Positions 25,345 to 35,147 of a stretch of 64,000 nucleotides of DNA are shown in pieces. Position numbers and translations under genes: made by a program. Below the pieces are notes generated by a model that had not been told where the DNA came from, made no database searches, and worked only from the letters and a program-made list of their open reading frames with translations. The stretch covers positions 1 through 64,000 of the forward strand of contig JBEKAB010000020.1 of assembly GCA_050018415.1 (NCBI GenBank). Direction: 5' to 3'. Every line of letters begins with the position of its first letter. Within the stretch, counting starts at the first letter, position 1. This DNA is from UBA1161 sp002311745 (GTDB lineage Bacteria > Planctomycetota > Phycisphaerae > Tepidisphaerales > Tepidisphaeraceae).

Positions 25345-28300
25345 TTAGAACCACTGGAAAGTGATGTCCTGGAGCGTGGCGGTCACGTTCTGATTGCTAG
25401 TCGTGAAAATCACCTCGTATTGGAGATAGCGTCCTGCGGGGCTGGCGACGGCGGAGCCGTTGCTCACCGATTGCCACGCCGACCAGGACGCATCGGGCGT
25501 GGGCGTGTTGCCGCTGCGCGTCTCGATCACGATTCCGGCGCCCGTCGGCAACGTGGCATCCCATGTCACCGTGAGCCACGTCGAGGTCTTGCCCGAATCG
25601 AACACCGACGAGGTGAACGTCGCCGTCGTCGGGAATCCGATGGTGACGGAATTGACTTGCAGGAACGGCGCCGCCGAGCCGCCGGCGGTCGCCGACACCA
25701 CGGCCGAATACTGCGAGCTCGTCGGGAGCACCTTCTTGATCGTCGCCTTGACCACGCCGTCGATCAGGAACTGTACGCTCGTGCTCGTCGGGTTGATCGA
25801 GTAGGTGTGCGATCCGCTGGGGATGGTGCCCAGCGAAGCGGTGGTCGTCGCGCCGTTGATGTAGACGATCGCCTGAAGAGCGGTGGAACTGGTGGTGCGG
25901 ATCAAAGCGGCGGTGATGCCGCTATTGATGAGGGACGCGGTGGTCAAGCCAATGGCCTGTCCGCTGCTCGCGCCGAACGTGGCCACCGCCGTGAACGGGG
26001 CCAACCCGACGGTCGGCGTGCTCATGGCCAGCCCGCCCTTGATGCTCAGGATGCTGCTCGCGACGGTGTCGCTCAGCGGCCCGCCGCCGTGACCCGACCA
26101 CGATTGCGTCGTCCAGTTCGAACTCAGCGCGCTGCCCGTAAAATGGTCGAACAGCTCGTTGGCCATCTGCACGCCGCCGGAGGTTACAGTGGTGCCGGAG
26201 TTGGTCCGGGCCGAAAAGCCCGAGGTGGGCGTTTGCGTCCAGGAATTGCTCGCCGGAACCGTGGTGAATGACCAGGAAACCGGCGCGGCCAAGGAATTGT
26301 TGTTGGCGTCCGTGGCCGCGCTGATCGTGGCGGTGTAGGTCAGGTTGTTGGTCAGGGCCGTCGTCGGCGTCCAGGTCGCGGTGTTGGTCGAGGAGTTGTA
26401 GGACAGCGTCGTCGCTATGACGTTGTTGTTGGAATCCTTCAGGGTGAAGACGATGGAACCGGGCGTGACGGCCTCGTTGAACGTGGCCGTTACCGTCGTA
26501 TTGGTGGCGACGTTGGTCGCTCCGGAGATTGGCGTCTGCGACACCACCGTCGGCACGACGGTTGCGTTCGGATTGAACACGACGTCGACCCAGTAGTTGG
26601 AGGCCTCCCAGGTGCTGGTGGGGAACGAGCTGGATGGGCCGCGCGTGTAGACGCCGTTGCCGCCGGAGGTCCCGCTGGCCAAGGCCGTCAGCGTGCCATT
26701 GGTGAAGGCGGAGGTGAAGTAGTTGTTGTCCGCCGAGTAGTACCCGACCGGGGCATAATACGACGCGATGTAGGTCGTATTCGCCTGGATTTGCACCGGC
26801 GTGGAGAAGGTCACCGTCTGCCAGCCGGAGGCGGTTTCATTGGTGAACGTCGCCTTGGCCAGCAACGTGCCGGTGGAACTCCAGAGGTTGCCGATGTGGG
26901 TGCCGGTGTTCTGCGAACCCTTGTAGAAGCGGATGCCGCTGATGGTCCCGGCGACGTTGGCCTGGAACTTAACGCCGACTTCGACGGCATTGGGATCCTG
27001 CTCGTTGACAGTCCCGGGGGTGGCGTTGCCAAAGAGGTTAACGCTTTGTCCGGTCGCCGCCGCGGTGGTGAACGACCAGGAGACCGGCGAGGCCAGAGAG
27101 TTGTTGTTGGCATCCGTGGCCGCGCTGATCGTGGCGGTGTAGGTCTTGCTGTTGGCCAGGGCCGCCGTCGGCGTCCACGTCGCCGTGTTGGTCGTCGAGT
27201 TGTACGAGAACGTCGTCGCTATGACGTTGTTGCTGGAGTCCTTCAGGGTAAAGACGATCGAACTCGGCGTGACCGCCTCGTTGAAGGTGGCCGTTACCGT
27301 CGTATTGGTGGCAACGTTGGTCGCGCCAGAAGTTGGCGTCTGCGACACCACGGTCGGCACAACGGCCGCTGCGGTGGTAAACGACCACGAAACCGGCGCG
27401 GCCAGGGAGTTGTTGTTGGCATCCGTGGCCGCGCTGATCGTGGCGGTGTAGGTCTTGTTGTTGGCCAGGGCCGCCGTCGGCGTCCAGGTCGCCGTGTTGG
27501 TCGACGAGTTGTACGACAGCGTCGTCGCCACCACGTTGTTATTGGAATCCTTCAAGCTGAACACGATCGAGCCGGCTGTGACCGCCTCGTTGAAGGTCGC
27601 GGTGATCGTCGTGCCGGTTGAGACGCTGGTTGCACCAGGCGCCGGAGTTTGCGACACCACGGTCGGCACGACGCTCGTGCTCGGATTGAAGACCACGTCG
27701 ACCCAGTAGTTGGAGGCCTCCCAGGAATTGCTGGGGAACGAGCTGGATGAGCCGCGCATGTAGACGCCGTTGCCGCCGGAGGTCCCGTCGGCCAGGGCCG
27801 TCAGCGGACCGTTGCTGTAGGCGGTGGTGAAGTAGTTGTTGTCCGCGGAGTAGTACCCCACGCTGGTGTAATACGACGCGATGTATTCAGTATTGGGCTG
27901 GATCTGCACCGGTTTGGCGAAGCTCACCTGTTGCCAGCCGGTTTCGCTTTCATTGGTGAAAGTGGCCGTGGCCAGGAGGTCGCCGCTGGCATCCCACAGG
28001 TTGCCGATGTGCGTGCCGGTGTTCTGCGGGCCTTTGTAGAAGCGGATGCCCGTGATCGTTCCCGCGACGCTGGACTCGAACTTCACGCCGACTTCCACCG
28101 CGTTGGGGTCGTTCACGGTGACGGTGCCGGGCACCGTGCCGCTGCTCCAGAGGCTCAATGCCTGGCTAGCAGGCACTGCCGTGGTGAACGTGGAGGAGAA
28201 CGGGGTCAGGGAATTGCCGTTATTGTCCTGCACGCCGCTGGTGGCTTTGACGGTATACGTCGCGCTGTTGGCCAGCGGGCTGTTGGGCGTAAGGGTGACG

Positions 28301-31300
28301 GAGGTCGATCCGGCCGTGTAGCTCACCGTCGCCGCGACCACGTTGTTGGAGGAGTCGAGCAACTGGATGGTGCTGCTGTTGACGGTTGAGGGATTGAGGG
28401 CCTCGTTGAAGCTGAGGGTGATGGTCGGCGAAGTGCTGATGCCGGTGGCGCCGTTGATCGGAGAGACCGCCGTGACCGCCGGGGCGGTGACTGCACCCGG
28501 GACGAACGTCACGTCCACCCAGTAGTTGCTGTCCTCGTAGGACTGGCTGGGGAAAACGCCGCCGGAACCGACCGCGTAGACGCCGTTGCCGCCGGAGACG
28601 CCGCTTTGCAGAGCGATCAGCGGGTTGTTGCTGGCGCCGCCGTCGCTGAAGTAGTAATAGTCATCCGCGTAATACCCGGTGTTGGTGTGATACGAGGCGA
28701 CGTAGACGGTGTTGGCCTGGATTTGCACGGGCGAGGCGAAGGTGAGGGTCTGCCAGCCGCTGGCCGATTCGTTGCTGAACGTGCCGGTGTCCAGCAATTG
28801 GCCGCTGGCGGACCAGAGGCTGCCGGTGTGCACGCCGGTGTTCTGGGCGGCCTTGTAGAAGCGGACGCCGGTGATCTGCCCCGCCACGGTGCTCTCGAAT
28901 TTGACGCCGACTTCAACTGCCGTCGGGTCCTGCTCGCCGTTGTTGCCCGGGATGGCAGTGCCCCAGATGGTGACGGTGCCCGCCACGGCGGGCGCGGTGG
29001 TGAAATTCCAGTTGACCGGCGCGATCATGGCGTTGCCCAGCGCGTCCTGCGCGCCGCTGACGGTGGCGACGTAGGTGGTGAAGGGATTCAATGAGGCATT
29101 GGGCGTGAGCGTTGCCGTGTTGGTCGCCGAGTTGTATGCCACCGTCGCGGCGACGGAGTTGCCGTTGGAGTCTTTCAAAACGAACGACAGCGTGGAGAGC
29201 TGGATGGCTTCGCTGAACGTCGCCGACACGGTGGTGTTGGCGGCCACGTTGGTCGAGCCGACCGTCGGGGTGCGCGCGGTGACGGTGGGGATCGTCACGG
29301 TGCCGGACTTGAATTGCACGTCCACCCAGTAGTTCGATCCATCGTAGGTGGCGTTGGGGAAGGTGCTGGTGGTGCTGATCGTGAAGACGCCTGTGCCGCC
29401 CAGGACCATGCTGTTGGCCAGGGCGTGCAGCGGGCCGCTGTCGGTGCCGCTGCTGTTGAAATAGCCCGAGCTGTAGGCGTAATAGCCGCTGTTAGTGTGG
29501 TACGAGGCGACGTACGTCTGGCCCGCCAGGATGGGCACGGGCTTGGAGAACGTGACGGTCTGCCAACCGCTGGCCGTTTCGTTACTAAACGTCGCGGTGG
29601 CCAGGAGCGTGCCGCCGCTGGTCCAGAGGTTCCCGATGTGCGTGCCGGTGTTCTGCGAGCCTTTGTAGAAGCTGACGCCGGTCACGTAGCCGTTGACGTC
29701 CGAGGTGAACTGGATGCCGACTTCCACCGCGGTCGGGTCGCTGGCGATCGAGGGCGTGACTGAGGCGTTCCAGAGGCTGTACGTCGTGCCGGCGCTGACC
29801 ACCGGCGCGGCCGTGGTGAAGCTCCACGTCACCGGAGCCGTCGCGTGATCCGAGGAATCCAGGGCGCTGATCGTCGCCGTATAGGTGAATCCGCTGCGCA
29901 AGACGTTGGTGGGGGCGAGCGTCGCGGTGAGGGTCGAGGCGTTGTACGAAACGGTGGCCGGAACCACGTTGCCGCTAGAGTCCATCAAATTGAACGCCAG
30001 CGTTGCGGCGTCGATGGCCTCGTTGAACTTGGCCGTCACCGTCGAGTTATTGGCCACATTGGCCGCGCCGGCCGCGGGCGTCGTGGCGGCGATGCTCAGG
30101 GGCGTGCTGTTGGCCGTGTATTTGACAGAAACGGCCCCGCTGGCGGCGTTGAAAAATGCGTAATAGATCCCCGCTATGAGCTGCCGCGTGAACGAAACCG
30201 CCGAGCCGTTGATGGTGATGCCCGAGACGTTGGCGCCGTTGGCGGCAACCAGGGGCACCATGGTGGTCAAGCCGCTCGATCCAACGGCTGTGGAGATGTT
30301 GAAGCTCAGCGTGCCGGTCGAGGCGTTCCACGTCGTGCCGCTGAACGACGAGCCGTCGCGGCCGTCCTCGAAGTTGAGCAGATCCTGGGTGCTGATGACC
30401 GGAACGTTGTACGCCTGTGCGGCGGCGATCACCGCGGCCGATTCGGCCTGGCCGGCCGTATCGAAGCTGTCGGTGTGGGCCTGGATTGCCCAAGCGCCGT
30501 AGAACCCCTGGGGCCCGGTTGCCCCGGCCAAAAGCGCATTGATGTTGTAGTCAGACGTCTGGCCCGATTCATCCGTCATCACCGTCGATTCCTGGAACAC
30601 GTCGATCGTCTGACCGCTGGCGGTCGCGAAGAGCATCGGCAGACCCGAGCCCGTGAACATCCCGGGATGATCGTTAATCCAGGTGGCCGGCCAATAGTAG
30701 TAATTGGTGTCCATGCGGATGCCGTTGGCGAACTCGACGATGGGCTGGGTGGCGTAGTCGCTCCACACCACGCCGTGCGTGCGCACGGTCGTCGGCGACG
30801 GCAGGCTCGGATACGTGCTATCGAAGGTCGCAAGCTGCTGCTGGTAGATCGACATCAGCTCGGACTCGCTGGTCCAGTTGATGGGGGCGTCGCTGGAAGT
30901 GCCGAAGGTCAGACCCGGATCGATGTCGATGTGCAGCGCGGGATCAAAACCCTCCGCTTCGTACTGCGCCATCGTCGCGTTGCTGTTGGCCGAGCCAGGG
31001 AAGAGGTAGGACGTTCCGGTGATCGGCATGCCGCCTGAGGTGCCGTCCGCGATGTACCCCGACCAGCGTGTGGCCGTGCCGCCGCTGTTGTGGTCGTCGC
31101 CGGTCATGTCGATGACCGCCTTGGCGCCGTTGGGGAAATACCAGAACCGCGGCAGCGGCGACGAGGCCAACTGCATCTGCTCGATCATGTTGGCAAACAA
31201 CCGCTGCTGCTCATCGGCTTGCGGGATGTTCACCTTGTTCAGGTTGACCCAGTCGGTCTCGGTGTCGGTCGGACTTGCGCCCAGGAACTGATCGTCGGCG

Positions 31301-32319
31301 CGTGTGACCGTCTGGCCGTCGCGTGATTGGCCGGCCCAGGCGGGGTTGCCTTGGCGCGTCTCAACCACGGATTGCGCCAAGTCGAACATGAACGCCCCCG
31401 CTTGACCCGAACCCACGCTGCGAAGAGTGACCGCGGGCCTGGAGGTGGCGGTAGTGGCGTCGGAATAGAGGCCCGCCAGGGCGGTGGCGCCGCTGAGCGT
31501 GTACAGGTCGGCGGTGCCGTGGTACTGGATCGTCGTGTTGACCAAACCGGCCCCGATGGGCGTGGAATTGTTGATCAGCAGATAACCTTCGGAGAGGCTC
31601 TGGCCGGTTGCGGTGATTCCCAGCAGCGGATCGAGCTGGGTGTCCGGCCGCATGGCGATCAGATCGCCGCCGCCGGTGACCCAGTTGCTCAGCGTCGTCA
31701 CCTGCGAGGCCGCCAGCGGCACTTCACCCAGGACGACCAGTTGATAACTGCCCAGCAGGCTGGACGAAAGGGTCGAGATGTCCGCCGTGGCGAATTCGTT
31801 CAGACCCTCGGCCTTGAGGATTTCGGGGTAGTACGCGCTGAACAGGTCCGTGGAGTTGGTCAGGACGAGGATCGGTCCGCCAGGTCCGCTGGTGGGCACG
31901 GCGGCGGTGGTGAAGGTGGAGGTGAAGGTGGAGGCCAGCGTGCCGCCGCCGGAGTCTTTCACGCCGCTGCTGCCGCCGATCACCTTCAGCGTGTACGTGC
32001 TGTGGTAGGCCAGCGGGCTTAAGGCATCCAGCGTGGCCGTGAGGTTGTTGGCGTTGTACGAGAGACGCGTGGAGACGACCTGCGAGTTGCTGTTGAGCAG
32101 TTCATAGGTGGAGGAGGTGATCGTGGAAGCGTTCATCGCGCTGCCGAAGGTCACGCTCAGGTGCGCATCCGGGGCCACACCGATGCCTAAATTGGGCGGC
32201 GAGATCGACGCGATCGACGCCAGCAGCGTCCGATCCTCGAGTTGTTCGATCAGCGGGCGGACGGCGGCGTAACTGGCTGCGGCGATGGCGCGACGGCGCG
32301 AAATCTTCGGCAACATCAT
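25345..32319 (-). CDS. giant secreted surface protein with deacetylase-like core, four DUF4082 and seven bacterial Ig-like domains
   Basis: 2324 residues; ATG at 32319 preceded by AGGGAG. The basic N-terminus MMLPKISRRR is followed by IEQLEDRTLLA at residues 24-34, a variant of the planctomycete surface motif. Order as seen: one Ig-like (Big_5) domain (about 36-130); a region with ILVLTNSTDLFSAYYPEIL; from about 400 a segment with AVIDMTGDDHN, HIDIDPG, RTHGVVWSDY and QAHTDS that I read as a polysaccharide-deacetylase-like fold; then four DUF4082-type modules (about 840-1003, 1112-1273, 1388-1543, 1756-1915; each with AVEVGVKF and GxRFYKGxQNTGTHIGNLW) among six further Ig-like domains (NxxTVTATFNEAV). 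The last 270 residues resemble a concanavalin/LamG-like sandwich. No C-terminal anchor was seen. Internal gene location in the locus suggests it is made together with the polymer. Confidence 0.85.
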   Translation of the reverse strand: MMLPKISRRRAIAAASYAAVRPLIEQLEDRTLLASIASISPPNLGIGVAPDAHLSVTFGSAMNASTITSSTYELLNSNSQVVSTRLSYNANNLTATLDALSPLAYHSTYTLKVIGGSSGVKDSGGGTLASTFTSTFTTAAVPTSGPGGPILVLTNSTDLFSAYYPEILKAEGLNEFATADISTLSSSLLGSYQLVVLGEVPLAASQVTTLSNWVTGGGDLIAMRPDTQLDPLLGITATGQSLSEGYLLINNSTPIGAGLVNTTIQYHGTADLYTLSGATALAGLYSDATTATSRPAVTLRSVGSGQAGAFMFDLAQSVVETRQGNPAWAGQSRDGQTVTRADDQFLGASPTDTETDWVNLNKVNIPQADEQQRLFANMIEQMQLASSPLPRFWYFPNGAKAVIDMTGDDHNSGGTATRWSGYIADGTSGGMPITGTSYLFPGSANSNATMAQYEAEGFDPALHIDIDPGLTFGTSSDAPINWTSESELMSIYQQQLATFDSTYPSLPSPTTVRTHGVVWSDYATQPIVEFANGIRMDTNYYYWPATWINDHPGMFTGSGLPMLFATASGQTIDVFQESTVMTDESGQTSDYNINALLAGATGPQGFYGAWAIQAHTDSFDTAGQAESAAVIAAAQAYNVPVISTQDLLNFEDGRDGSSFSGTTWNASTGTLSFNISTAVGSSGLTTMVPLVAANGANVSGITINGSAVSFTRQLIAGIYYAFFNAASGAVSVKYTANSTPLSIAATTPAAGAANVANNSTVTAKFNEAIDAATLAFNLMDSSGNVVPATVSYNASTLTATLAPTNVLRSGFTYTATISALDSSDHATAPVTWSFTTAAPVVSAGTTYSLWNASVTPSIASDPTAVEVGIQFTSDVNGYVTGVSFYKGSQNTGTHIGNLWTSGGTLLATATFSNETASGWQTVTFSKPVPILAGQTYVASYHTNSGYYAYSSGYFNSSGTDSGPLHALANSMVLGGTGVFTISTTSTFPNATYDGSNYWVDVQFKSGTVTIPTVTARTPTVGSTNVAANTTVSATFSEAIQLSTLSFVLKDSNGNSVAATVAYNSATNTATLTPNASLNPFTTYVATVSGAQDALGNAMIAPVNWNFTTAPAVAGTVTIWGTAIPGNNGEQDPTAVEVGVKFESTVAGQITGVRFYKAAQNTGVHTGSLWSASGQLLDTGTFSNESASGWQTLTFASPVQIQANTVYVASYHTNTGYYADDYYYFSDGGASNNPLIALQSGVSGGNGVYAVGSGGVFPSQSYEDSNYWVDVTFVPGAVTAPAVTAVSPINGATGISTSPTITLSFNEALNPSTVNSSTIQLLDSSNNVVAATVSYTAGSTSVTLTPNSPLANSATYTVKATSGVQDNNGNSLTPFSSTFTTAVPASQALSLWSSGTVPGTVTVNDPNAVEVGVKFESSVAGTITGIRFYKGPQNTGTHIGNLWDASGDLLATATFTNESETGWQQVSFAKPVQIQPNTEYIASYYTSVGYYSADNNYFTTAYSNGPLTALADGTSGGNGVYMRGSSSSFPSNSWEASNYWVDVVFNPSTSVVPTVVSQTPAPGATSVSTGTTITATFNEAVTAGSIVFSLKDSNNNVVATTLSYNSSTNTATWTPTAALANNKTYTATISAATDANNNSLAAPVSWSFTTAAAVVPTVVSQTPTSGATNVATNTTVTATFNEAVTPSSIVFTLKDSSNNVIATTFSYNSTTNTATWTPTAALANSKTYTATISAATDANNNSLASPVSWSFTTAAATGQSVNLFGNATPGTVNEQDPNAVEVGVKFQANVAGTISGIRFYKGSQNTGTHIGNLWSSTGTLLAKATFTNETASGWQTVTFSTPVQIQANTTYIASYYAPVGYYSADNNYFTSAFTNGTLTALASGTSGGNGVYTRGPSSSFPTSTWEASNYWVDVVFNPNATVVPTVVSQTPISGATNVATNTTVTATFNEAVTPGSIVFTLKDSNNNVIATTLSYNSSTNTATWTPTTALTNNLTYTATISAATDANNNSLAAPVSWSFTTVPASNSWTQTPTSGFSARTNSGTTVTSGGVQMANELFDHFTGSALSSNWTTQSWSGHGGGPLSDTVASSILSIKGGLAMSTPTVGLAPFTAVATFGASSGQAIGLTTASLINSGITAALIRTTSSTALQAIVYINGATTTASLGTIPSGSHTYSINPTSTSVQFLIDGVVKATIKKVLPTSSQYSAVVSATAGGSAAPFLQVNSVTIGFPTTATFTSSVFDSGKTSTWLTVTWDATLPTGAGIVIETRSGNTPTPDASWSAWQSVSNGSAVASPAGRYLQYEVIFTTSNQNVTATLQDITFQWF

Positions 32320-32386
32320 GACTGCTCCCTAAATAACAGAGGTACAAATGAACAAATGGATCGCGCGCTTCTGGCGCGGCGCGCGA

Positions 32387-33088
32387 TCAGTTCCCAACAC
32401 CGTTGGCAGAGGAAGTGGGTATGCGAAGCGAGGTTGATTTGTGCAGCGGCCGGCCGAGACCCAGGCGCTGTGCTTCATCGACCGCGGCATCCACGTCGTA
32501 GGCGGCCCTGGCAAACTGAACCTGGCGCGTCCGCGTATCCAGCACCGCAAACGACGCGCGCGGATCGCCATCCCTGGGCTGGCCACAACTGCCCGGATTG
32601 ATCACCAGGCGACCGGCCACCTCACGCAAAAACGGCCGGTGCGTATGTCCCAGCACGATCACGTCCGCGTCCACCTCGGCAAACCGCTGCCAGTCTTTGA
32701 AATCCGGATAGATGTACTGTTCCTGCGCATCCCACGGGCTGCCGTGGAACAGGCTGATCCTCAGGCCATCCAGCGTCAGATGCTTTTGGCAAGGCGCGGC
32801 GGCCAGGGCATCGGCGTTCTTTTTCGTGATGGTCGCCCGCGTAAACTCCAGCGATCGGCGCAGGGTCGCGTTGGCCGATGCCGGCGGGCGACGCAGATAC
32901 ACGTCGTGGTTGCCCGCGATGAATTCGATGCCGCGGCCGCTCAGTTCGTCGATCACCTCGTTGGGGCAGGTGAAGTATCCGGTGAGGTCGCCGGCGCACA
33001 GGATGGCATCGACGCCGCTCAGCGCTTCCAGCACGGCCCGCAGCGCCTGCAAATTCGCGTGAACGTCCGCAATCAGTCCGATCCGCAT
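32387..33088 (-). CDS. calcineurin-like metallophosphoesterase
   Basis: 233 residues, YfcE/MJ0936-like length. All metal-site motifs are present: MRIGLIADVHAN (Asp-x-His), CAGDLTGY (Gly-Asp), AGNHDVY (Gly-Asn-His-Asp) and VLGHTHRPF (Gly-His-x-His). The family hydrolyses phosphodiesters or phosphomonoesters; the substrate is unknown. The start is taken at the ATG at 33088, which begins the domain. A GTG at 33100 would give a GTGA overlap with the preceding gene. Its place inside a polysaccharide locus suggests action on a phosphorylated intermediate or a regulatory nucleotide, but nothing in the sequence decides this. Confidence 0.85.
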   Translation of the reverse strand: MRIGLIADVHANLQALRAVLEALSGVDAILCAGDLTGYFTCPNEVIDELSGRGIEFIAGNHDVYLRRPPASANATLRRSLEFTRATITKKNADALAAAPCQKHLTLDGLRISLFHGSPWDAQEQYIYPDFKDWQRFAEVDADVIVLGHTHRPFLREVAGRLVINPGSCGQPRDGDPRASFAVLDTRTRQVQFARAAYDVDAAVDEAQRLGLGRPLHKSTSLRIPTSSANGVGN

Positions 33089-33096
33089 CGCCGCTC

Positions 33097-34149
33097 TCAC
33101 GCCCGCGGAACACCGCGCATCTGCGCTTTGGGCACCAGCACGGTGCAGAAGGCGCGGATGGCCGCAACCTCCGTTCGGTACTCGATCCGACCAAACGGCT
33201 CGCCGAAGACAAAATTCCGAATCAGCGTATCGGCCTCGTTGAAGCCCGCCTTGGCACGCACCGACGTCGTCCCGGAGAACCGCGGATGCACTTCAAACAC
33301 GACCACCTTTCCGCCGGCCAGGCGCAGCTGAATGTTCAACGGCCCGCTCGCCCCCAGCTTCAGCGCTAACTCCTCGCAGGCCGATTGAATCTGCTCGTGC
33401 TTGCAGACGTATCCCTGCGAATAGCCGGTGGACAGAGCGTACATCTTGCCGTCGATCTCACGTTTGTCGCCCAGGCTTAGGCCCACCAGGTGGCGGTGGA
33501 TCACGATGGAGTCGATGATCCGCCCCTCGCGGGAGACCATGACCCCCACGGTGTATTCGCTTTCCATGGACCCGACGTATTGCTGCACCACCACGTCTTC
33601 ATGGCGGTGGGTCTTGAGGTACATGCGGACTTCGTCGGCGTTGCTCAGGATCGCCACGCCGCGCGAGCCGCCGGTATCCTCGGCGGGCTTGGCCACCAGG
33701 GGGAATCCGTATTGATCCGCCAGGGATTCCCAGTCCGCGGCGTTGACCGACCGCGGCGTGGCGATGCCGTTGGCATCCAGCCACTGGTGCAATACGGCCT
33801 TGTTCTTGCACAGCTTGATCACACTGCTCGGATTGGCGATCACCTGGCATCCAGGCCCCAGCGACTCGGCGTTTTCCGCCAGTACGGCCGTTTCCGGCTG
33901 CGTGCCCGGCAAGATGGCCACGATCCCCTCGCGAGCCACCAAACGCCGCACCGCGTCCAGGTAATCCGGCGAGCTGGCCGGCGGGAGAAGGTAACGCCTT
34001 TTGGCGCTGTACAGCCCGTAGGAAAACGCCGCCGCATCCGCCGCGACGGGTCGATAGCGCTGGCCCGCCAGAAGCACCGCCTGCAGCACCTGGTGCCCCA
34101 CCGACCGGCCGCCTACGCCCGTCACCAAAACTGGTATTGGCTTGGCCAT
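33097..34149 (-). CDS. ATP-grasp enzyme (carbamoyl-phosphate-synthase-like ligase)
   Basis: 350 residues. IPVLVTGVGGRSVGHQVLQA is the N-terminal pre-ATP-grasp fold. KLCKNKAVLHQWLDANGIATP, LVAKPAEDTGGSRGV (ATP lysine and glycine loop), VVVQQYVGSMESEYTVGV and VVFEVHPRFSGTTSV (metal-binding Glu and Asn/Arg region) follow. Such enzymes ligate a carboxylate to an amine or thiol; in polysaccharide loci they often attach an amino acid or acyl group to an amino sugar. That role is inference. The ATG at 34149 is used; a GTG at 34161 would overlap the upstream TGA. Confidence 0.8.
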   Translation of the reverse strand: MAKPIPVLVTGVGGRSVGHQVLQAVLLAGQRYRPVAADAAAFSYGLYSAKRRYLLPPASSPDYLDAVRRLVAREGIVAILPGTQPETAVLAENAESLGPGCQVIANPSSVIKLCKNKAVLHQWLDANGIATPRSVNAADWESLADQYGFPLVAKPAEDTGGSRGVAILSNADEVRMYLKTHRHEDVVVQQYVGSMESEYTVGVMVSREGRIIDSIVIHRHLVGLSLGDKREIDGKMYALSTGYSQGYVCKHEQIQSACEELALKLGASGPLNIQLRLAGGKVVVFEVHPRFSGTTSVRAKAGFNEADTLIRNFVFGEPFGRIEYRTEVAAIRAFCTVLVPKAQMRGVPRA

Positions 34150-34157
34150 CAAATCGC

Positions 34158-35147
34158 TCACTGCGCGGACAATCCCGCCTCGCCCGCGTGCGCCAAACGG
34201 GCGTCCACGGGTTGGACCTCATCCGGCCCATACGAATGACCCAGCAACCGGCCGAGCAGCCCGACGCAACGCCCCAGCCCGTTGGCCAGCAAAACCGTCT
34301 CATGGAAAAGCGGCTCGCCTCGCGCCTGCCCCAGCAGGGCCACGGCTCGGCCGGCGATCCGCAGCGTGCGATACGCACAGTGCAATAGTTCGCTGGCGTG
34401 AACCTCGTGCTCGGGCATGGCGCGCACCGCGCCGCGGCAGCCGTGGAAGCACCGCTGCCAGAACCATCGCCGCCGCAGCCGCTGCAACCCAACGCGATGC
34501 CCCACCACCGCCGCCGGCTCGTACAGCAGTTTCCCGCCGGCGGCGCAGATGCGCGACAGAAGTTCGTACTCTTCATCCCCGATCAGATTGGCGCCGACCC
34601 GGCCAAGATCGCTTCTGAATCCGCCGACTTCGCCGATCCACCGCCGGCGGATCGCCAGATTCAGGCCGTACAGCTCGTCGGCGGCGGCGTCACGCCGAGC
34701 GTCGCCCAGGTCCACCTTGGTCAGCGACGCCTCATCGCGGTCGCCCAGCCAGGCCGGACGCTTGACCGGAAAAACGAGCAGCGCTCTGCCGCCGACGGCG
34801 GCGTACCGTTCGTCGGCAAACGCCGCGGCCATCGCCGACAGCCAATTCTTGTCCACGTCGACGTCGTCATCCAAAAAGGCGATCACGTCGTACTTGGCGG
34901 CCACCACGGCGCAATTCCGTGCGTGGCTCAGGCCTTGGCGATGCTCGCGGACAAGACGCAGCGGCAAACCCATGGTTCGGGCGGCCGCGGCCACCACCGC
35001 CGCCGTGTCGTCCGTGCAGCGGTTGTCGATGACCAACACCTCCGCGGCGATCGTCGCGGGCCGATCGATCGCGCCGAGGCCGGCCAGCGTCTTAGCCAGC
35101 TCGGCGGCGCGGTTGTACGTCGCAATGGCAATGGTGATTCCGGTCAT
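34158..35147 (-). CDS. glycosyltransferase family 2
   Basis: 329 residues. ITIAIATYNRAAELAKTL, VIDNRCTDDTAAVV and the metal-binding AFLDDDVDVDKNWL mark a GT2 domain; ELYGLNLAIRRRW and DEEYELLSRICAAGGKLLYEP complete it (acceptor loop and catalytic acidic pair). The ATG at 35147 makes a 4-base overlap with the upstream stop; the longer open frame to 35279 is overlap with the neighbour. Cytoplasmic and probably adds one residue of the repeat unit. Confidence 0.85.
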   Translation of the reverse strand: MTGITIAIATYNRAAELAKTLAGLGAIDRPATIAAEVLVIDNRCTDDTAAVVAAAARTMGLPLRLVREHRQGLSHARNCAVVAAKYDVIAFLDDDVDVDKNWLSAMAAAFADERYAAVGGRALLVFPVKRPAWLGDRDEASLTKVDLGDARRDAAADELYGLNLAIRRRWIGEVGGFRSDLGRVGANLIGDEEYELLSRICAAGGKLLYEPAAVVGHRVGLQRLRRRWFWQRCFHGCRGAVRAMPEHEVHASELLHCAYRTLRIAGRAVALLGQARGEPLFHETVLLANGLGRCVGLLGRLLGHSYGPDEVQPVDARLAHAGEAGLSAQ

